A stretch of DNA of 31,624 nt, taken from an uncultured Caldimonas sp. (GTDB lineage: Bacteria; Pseudomonadota; Gammaproteobacteria; Burkholderiales; Burkholderiaceae). The DNA is taken from contig NZ_CAMLJQ010000050.1 in the NCBI RefSeq assembly GCF_946480305.1, positions 1 to 31,624 of the forward strand. The letters are read 5' to 3'. Numbering within the stretch: position 1 is the stretch's first letter; each line of letters starts with the position of its first letter. Shown piece by piece: positions 25,883-31,624 of this stretch. The translations under genes and the position numbers were made by a program. The notes beneath the pieces were generated by a model that made no database searches, had not been told where the DNA came from, and was given only the letters and a program-made list of their open reading frames with translations.

Positions 25883-26577
25883 GCGCCGGGTTCCAGTTCG
25901 AGCAGGTAGCCGAGCCCGCGTACCGTGCGGATCGTGATGCCGGACGGCTCCAGCTTGCGGCGCAAGCGGTGGATATAGACCTCGATGGAGCCCGGCGCCG
26001 CATCACCACCACGGTTGGCTTCAGCGCGCGTGCCGTCGCCGGCCCACATCTGGGCGATCTGGTCTTTCGTGACCACCTTGTCGCGCTGGGTGAGCAACAG
26101 GTCGAGCAGCGACCATTCCCGCGGGGAAAACTCCACCAGCTCGCTGCCGATGGTCGCGCGTCGCGCTTCGCGGTCGAAGCTCAGGCTGCCCACCTGTTGC
26201 ACCGCGCCGGTGGCCGGCTTGGCGCGGCGCATCAGCGCCCGCACCCGGGCCTCCAGTTCCGGGAAGTCGAACGGTTTCGTGAGGTAGTCGTCTGCGCCGG
26301 CGTTCAGCCCTTCGACGCGATGCTCCAGGTCGCACAGCGCGGTCAGCAGCAGGATGGGCTGCGAGGGTTTGGCTGCCCTGGCACGCTTGAGCACGCTCAA
26401 ACCGTCGAGCATCGGCAGGCCGATGTCGAGGATGGCGATATCGAAATGCTGCTTCGTGAGCAGGTACTCGGCCACGGGGCCGTTCTCGGCAGTTTCCACC
26501 TCGAAACCTGCATGTTGCAGATTGGACGCCAGGGCGTCGGCGAGGATGGCGTCGTCTTCGGCAAGCAGGATGCGCAT
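25879..26577 (-). CDS. OmpR/PhoB-family response regulator, TctD-like
   Basis: A 232-residue regulator. The receiver domain has D8/D9 (LLAEDDA), phospho-acceptor D51 (ILDIGLPMLDG), the conserved Thr (LLLTAL) and Lys (YLTKPFDF). The winged-helix domain starts near residue 130 and ends with EVYIHRLRRKLEPSGITIRT and VRGLGYLLE. Between QIAQMWAG and SIEVYIHRL there is a loop rich in Gly, Ala and Asp (DGTRAEANRGGDAAPG), about ten residues longer than usual in this family. The gene overlaps the kinase gene by four bases, so both are made together. Eight bases before its start codon ends an element (26585-26597) nearly identical to one upstream of the sugar-binding protein gene, hinting at autoregulation. 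Confidence 0.94.
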   Translation of the reverse strand: MRILLAEDDAILADALASNLQHAGFEVETAENGPVAEYLLTKQHFDIAILDIGLPMLDGLSVLKRARAAKPSQPILLLTALCDLEHRVEGLNAGADDYLTKPFDFPELEARVRALMRRAKPATGAVQQVGSLSFDREARRATIGSELVEFSPREWSLLDLLLTQRDKVVTKDQIAQMWAGDGTRAEANRGGDAAPGSIEVYIHRLRRKLEPSGITIRTVRGLGYLLELEPGA

Positions 26578-26584
26578 GGGCGCA

Positions 26585-26606
26585 ACTTTAATGTTTCCTT
26601 TATGGA
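26585..26606. promoter_or_regulatory. Element upstream of the response regulator, shared with the sugar operon
   Basis: ACTTTAATGTTTC (26585-26597) differs at one position from 24361-24373. On the minus strand CATAAA and CATTAAA stand 11 bases apart, again a direct repeat in helical phase. It lies only eight bases from the regulator ATG, so it may overlap the promoter itself. The gap to pal also holds an inverted repeat, GGCCCT-CAT-AGGGCC (26621-26635). Confidence 0.5.
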
Positions 26607-26661
26607 TTGCCCTCAGGGACGGCCCTCATAGGGCCCGCCCGACCGTGTTTGCATCCAGAAG

Positions 26662-26693
26662 TTGCATACCGGAGGCGAATCCCATGTTAGATT
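26662..26693 (+). promoter_or_regulatory. Probable promoter of the Pal-like lipoprotein gene
   Basis: TTGCAT at 26662-26667 resembles a -35, and TGTTAGATT at 26685-26693 an extended -10 (TGnTAGATT); the 20-base spacing is long, but the TG motif can compensate. This would start transcription about 80 bases before the GTG at 26783. Confidence 0.45.
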
Positions 26694-26782
26694 GCGCCCC
26701 GCGCAGCGGTGTTCGCATGCGACTCGTTCCGACAACAAAGTGCACAGGAGCGAGAGTTCCATCTCCAGACAGGGGTGCCATC

Positions 26783-27310
26783 GTGAAATTCCGTCTTACT
26801 CCCTTTGCCGCAGCCTTTGTCGCCGCAGTGTGGCTGGCAGGTTGCGCATCCACCAACGTCAGCCAGCCTGCTTCGAGCGGCAGCACGGCAGCGACTGGCG
26901 ATGCCAAGCCGGCAGCGCAGTCGCAGGTGGCCACCGTCAACACCGGCTCGTCCGACGGGGCCAACGTCGCCGCTGCCGATCAGAAGCTGGCCTCCGTTGT
27001 CTACTTCGACTTCGACAGCTCCATCGTCAAGCCCGAATACAACGGCACGATCGACGGCTACGCCAAGCTGCTGCGCCAGGGCCAGCGCAAGCTGACCATC
27101 GAAGGCCATGCCGACGAGCGTGGCGGCCACGAATACAACCTCGCCCTGGGCCAGCGCCGCGCCGAAAGCGTGCGCAAGTCGCTCGAACTGCTCGGCGTGA
27201 AGGAAGATCAGGTCGAGGCGATCAGTTACGGCGAAGAGCGCCCGGTGGCGCAAGGCCACGACGAGGAGTCCTGGGCCAAGAACCGCCGCGCCGAGTTCAA
27301 GGTCCGCTGA
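26783..27310 (+). CDS. Pal-like OmpA-family lipoprotein
   Basis: A 175-residue outer-membrane lipoprotein. The signal peptide ends in the lipobox LAGC with C21 as the lipidated residue; a linker rich in Ser, Ala and Thr (22-65) leads to an OmpA C-terminal peptidoglycan-binding domain (about 70-172), with YFDFDSSIVKPEY, EGHADERGGHEYNLALGQRR and a final NRRAEFKVR. The start is GTG 26783 with AGGGG seven bases upstream. The domain is that of Pal, the Tol-Pal protein that ties the outer membrane to the wall. However, no tolB precedes it and no cpoB/ybgF follows, so it may be a relocated pal or a second Pal-like protein; I leave the symbol empty for this reason. A strong terminator follows. Confidence 0.9.
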   Translation: MKFRLTPFAAAFVAAVWLAGCASTNVSQPASSGSTAATGDAKPAAQSQVATVNTGSSDGANVAAADQKLASVVYFDFDSSIVKPEYNGTIDGYAKLLRQGQRKLTIEGHADERGGHEYNLALGQRRAESVRKSLELLGVKEDQVEAISYGEERPVAQGHDEESWAKNRRAEFKVR

Positions 27311-27329
27311 GTCCGCACAACCGCAGCAA

Positions 27330-27352
27330 AAAGGCCGGCAATGCCGGCCTTT
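27330..27352 (+). terminator. Rho-independent terminator of the Pal-like gene
   Basis: AAAGGCCGGCA and TGCCGGCCTTT are perfect complements separated by one base, a GC-rich hairpin flanked by A's and followed by TTTCGCTTTTC. It lies 20 bases after the stop codon and is the best terminator in the window. Confidence 0.85.
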
Positions 27353-27397
27353 CGCTTTTCTCGCGAACGACGCTGGAGCCCATCAAGCCGAGTGACG

Positions 27398-27453
27398 CCG
27401 CGGATCAGGCTCCGCCGGTCCGCCAGCGTCGCCCCCTGGGGGGCAACGCTGGC
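27398..27453. repeat. Second copy of the dispersed intergenic repeat, with long hairpin after sdaA
   Basis: Bases 27398-27421, read on the minus strand, match 13071-13094 at 22 of 24 positions. Next to it GCCAGCGT (27422-27429) and ACGCTGGC (27446-27453) flank GCCCC/GGGGC, giving a stem of about 13 pairs with one mismatch. It lies between the convergent Pal-like gene and sdaA, just past the sdaA stop, and could end sdaA transcription. Confidence 0.65.
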
Positions 27454-27470
27454 CGCAGGGGGGGACCTTT

Positions 27471-28862
<1,392 letters not shown>

Positions 28863-28884
28863 GAAGGTCCTTGGGGGAGAGAGT

Positions 28885-29736
28885 TCAGGCCACCGCGCGC
28901 TGCAGGGCCTGCAGAACGGTCGCGCGCACGTCGGTACGGGTGAGTCCGTCGATGTGTCGGCCCGTCGGCACGGGCAACCACTGCTTGGGCGCTCGGGCGG
29001 CCGCATGCAGCGCGACGCCGTGGTGGTGCCCGATGATGTCGTCATCGGTACCGTGCATCACCAGCAGTGGCACGGCAAGTCGCGCGGCGGCGGCAACCGG
29101 ATCGTCGCGCGCGTCGGGCAGAGATGGCAGCAACAACGGCGCTGCCCAACGCAACGGTAACGACCCTTGGGCGGCCTCCTTGGCAATGCCCCGGTAGCTG
29201 CTGAAGGCCGAGTCGACGACCAGCAGGCGCACGCCCTCCGGGCTGCGGGCCACGGCGCGCAAGGCGGTTGCGCCGCCGAGGCTCTGGCCCAGCACGACGA
29301 TCCGGCTCACATCCACGCCCGGCCGCTGGCGCAGCCAGGCGAATGCTGCCAGGGTGTCGTCCACCACGCCGTCAAGGCTCGGCCTTCCGGTGGAGCGCCC
29401 ATAGCCGCGGTAGTCGAAGCTCAACACGTTGAATCCGGCCTCGGGCAGCCATGCCACCAGCGGGAGGTGGTTGCTGATGTTGGCCGCATTGCCGTGGGCA
29501 TGGAGCACGGTGCCGACCGGCGCAGTCTGCGCTGGCAGCCACCACCCATGGAGCGTCTCGCCCCGCGGGCCGGCGATCCGTGCATCTTCAGCAGCCAGCC
29601 CGTAACGATGCGGCGTGGTGTAGATGCGCTGATCCGGGTAGAAGAAGAACCGCTCGGCACAGCCGCCGAGCCCCACGGCGGTGCCTGCGAGGGCCATGGT
29701 GAGCAAACGTCGACGGCGATCGGGCAGCGTGGCCAT
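28885..29736 (-). CDS. Alpha/beta hydrolase lipoprotein
   Basis: A 283-residue hydrolase exported and lipid-anchored: basic start with RRRRLL, hydrophobic core, lipobox LGGC with C26. The family core has [12 protein letters not shown] (oxyanion, about 79-90), [10 protein letters not shown], nucleophile elbow GQSLGG with S152, acid D231 or D233 (HGTDDDII) and H261 (GRHIDG). This matches the BEM46/ABHD13-like serine hydrolases; the substrate is unknown. Its place between a threonine aldolase-like gene (12 bases) and sdaA (22 bases) in an amino-acid catabolism run is odd for an envelope enzyme, and it may be just a passenger. Two GG-rich bases (GGCAGG) precede the ATG as a weak ribosome binding site. 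Confidence 0.92.
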   Translation of the reverse strand: MATLPDRRRRLLTMALAGTAVGLGGCAERFFFYPDQRIYTTPHRYGLAAEDARIAGPRGETLHGWWLPAQTAPVGTVLHAHGNAANISNHLPLVAWLPEAGFNVLSFDYRGYGRSTGRPSLDGVVDDTLAAFAWLRQRPGVDVSRIVVLGQSLGGATALRAVARSPEGVRLLVVDSAFSSYRGIAKEAAQGSLPLRWAAPLLLPSLPDARDDPVAAAARLAVPLLVMHGTDDDIIGHHHGVALHAAARAPKQWLPVPTGRHIDGLTRTDVRATVLQALQRAVA

Positions 29737-29748
29737 GGCCTGCCGGTC

Positions 29749-30816
29749 TCAGCGCACGGCCGCGGCCAGATCGGCAGCGAAGGCGTCGACCGCTTCGTCG
29801 GTGGTGTCCCAAGCGCACATCAGCCGGCAACCTCCACCGGCAATGAACTGGTAGAACTTCCATCCGTTGGCATACAACCTGTCGATGGCTCGCTGCGGCA
29901 ATTGCGCAAACACCGAGTTCACTTGCGGCGGATGCAACACCTTCACGCCGGGAATCTCGCGGATCGCTGCGTGCAGCTTCTGCGCCATTGCGTTGGCGTG
30001 GCGGGCATTGCGCAACCACACGTCGTTTTCGAGCAACCCGACCCAGGGGGCCGAGATGAATCGCATCTTCGAGGCGAGCTGCCCGGCCTGCTTCACGCGG
30101 TAGGCGAAGTCCTCCGACAGCGCGCGGTCGAAGAACACCACCGCCTCGCCGACCGGCAAGCCGTTCTTGGTGCCGCCGAAGCACAGCACATCCACGCCGG
30201 CGCGCCAGGTGACGTCACTCGGGTGGCAACCCAGGGCCGCCACCGCGTTGGCGAAACGGGCGCCGTCCATGTGCACCTTCAAATGCCGGCGCTTCGCGAT
30301 GGCAGCGATCGCGCGCACCTCATCCACGGTGTAGACGGTGCCCAGTTCGGTGGCCTGCGTGAGGCTCACCACCTTGGGCTTGGGGTAGTGGATGTCGCTG
30401 CGCTTGGTGACCAACGTTTCCACCGCATCGGGTGTCAGCTTGGCAAGCCGCGCCGTGGCGCTGTCGCCTTCGGCGACCAGCAGCTTGGAACCATTGGAGA
30501 AGAACTCCGGCCCGCCGCATTCGTCGGTCTCTATGTGCGCGTAGGGCGTGCAGATCACCGAGTGGTAGCTCTGGCACATCGACGCCAGGGCCAGCGAGTT
30601 GGCGGCCGTGCCGTTGAAGACGAAGTACACGTCGCACTCGGTCTGGAACAGCTCGCGGATCATGTCCGTCGAGCGCTGCGTCCAGATGTCGTCGCCGTAG
30701 CCGGGCTGATGCCCGCTGTTGTTGGCTTCGAGGAACCAGTGCAGCGCTTCGGGGCAGATGCCGGCGTAGTTGTCGCTGGCGAAGTGCTGGCGCAGCGTAA
30801 CGGTGGGGCCGGTCAT
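29749..30816 (-). CDS. Threonine aldolase / beta-eliminating lyase family protein (low-specificity L-threonine aldolase-like)
   Basis: A 355-residue fold-type I PLP enzyme. The PLP lysine is K217 (LCFGGTKNGLPVGEAV), D184 (VHMDGARFANA) contacts the pyridine ring, and FNGTAANSLAL (67-77) and YAHIETDECG bind the cofactor phosphate and substrate. This branch splits L-threonine or allo-threonine to glycine and acetaldehyde; GGTKNG rather than the LtaE-type context places it in the sister group of E. coli LtaE, so related beta-hydroxy amino acids may be substrates. It starts 13 bases after the gcvP stop and 12 bases before the lipoprotein hydrolase, so glycine made here could pass directly to the glycine cleavage system encoded upstream. 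Confidence 0.92.
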   Translation of the reverse strand: MTGPTVTLRQHFASDNYAGICPEALHWFLEANNSGHQPGYGDDIWTQRSTDMIRELFQTECDVYFVFNGTAANSLALASMCQSYHSVICTPYAHIETDECGGPEFFSNGSKLLVAEGDSATARLAKLTPDAVETLVTKRSDIHYPKPKVVSLTQATELGTVYTVDEVRAIAAIAKRRHLKVHMDGARFANAVAALGCHPSDVTWRAGVDVLCFGGTKNGLPVGEAVVFFDRALSEDFAYRVKQAGQLASKMRFISAPWVGLLENDVWLRNARHANAMAQKLHAAIREIPGVKVLHPPQVNSVFAQLPQRAIDRLYANGWKFYQFIAGGGCRLMCAWDTTDEAVDAFAADLAAAVR

Positions 30817-30829
30817 GTTCTCGTCCGCG

Positions 30830-31624
<795 letters not shown>

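Overview
The window reads as a stretch of chromosome from a high-GC betaproteobacterium of the order Burkholderiales. The grounds are gene content and order: nuoM-nuoN followed by a DUF2818 protein and a NUDIX hydrolase, aroC followed by an MFS transporter, the SDR-type threonine dehydrogenase paired with kbl, and GC-rich intergenic repeats. The Rubrivivax/Leptothrix/Caldimonas neighbourhood is an inference, and I cannot name a genus. I see no rRNA, tRNA, CRISPR array, IS element, integrase or phage gene, and no gap between genes longer than about 210 bases.

Layout. 1-3495 (+): end of the complex I operon (partial nuoM, nuoN, DUF2818, NUDIX). 3528-3971 (+): DUF1178. 3984-5788 (-): DUF2069 and an FAD-linked 2-hydroxyacid dehydrogenase sharing an ATGA overlap. 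5787-7022 (+): YihY/BrkB membrane protein. 7050-9932: XRE-cupin regulator (-) divergent from kbl-tdh (+), the threonine-to-glycine pathway, with a perfect palindrome between them. 9951-12420 (-): metY, an alpha/beta hydrolase and an Mpo1-like protein, all joined by ATGA overlaps. 12553-16611 (+): CBS protein, aroC, MFS transporter, aldo/keto reductase. 16821-18716 (+): secreted alpha-amylase with a starch-binding domain. 18759-26577 (-): response regulator, sensor kinase, sugar-binding protein, two permeases, ATPase and an AGE-family sugar isomerase. 26783-27310 (+): Pal-like lipoprotein. 27471-31624 (-): 3' end of gcvP, a threonine aldolase-like enzyme, a lipoprotein hydrolase and sdaA.

How the genes fit together. 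Two themes recur. The first is one-carbon and amino-acid turnover: kbl-tdh and the threonine aldolase both lead from threonine to glycine, GcvP cleaves glycine, SdaA turns serine into pyruvate, and MetY makes homocysteine. The second is sugar use: the amylase would cut starch outside the cytoplasm, the ABC system (closest in type to glucose/mannose GtsABCD) would import monosaccharide, and the AGE enzyme would interconvert aldose and ketose or epimer. A TctDE-type two-component system sits at the head of the uptake cluster. A 13-base element, identical at 12 positions, lies upstream of both the regulator and the binding-protein gene, which makes direct control of the cluster a testable idea.

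Most of the window is ordinary housekeeping and metabolism, and I found no clearly new system. The points most worth following are the phased repeats tying the two-component system to the transporter, the palindromic operator at kbl-tdh, the missing central lysine in NuoN, the missing chloride-ligand residue in the amylase, and a 24-bp repeat shared by two intergenic regions.
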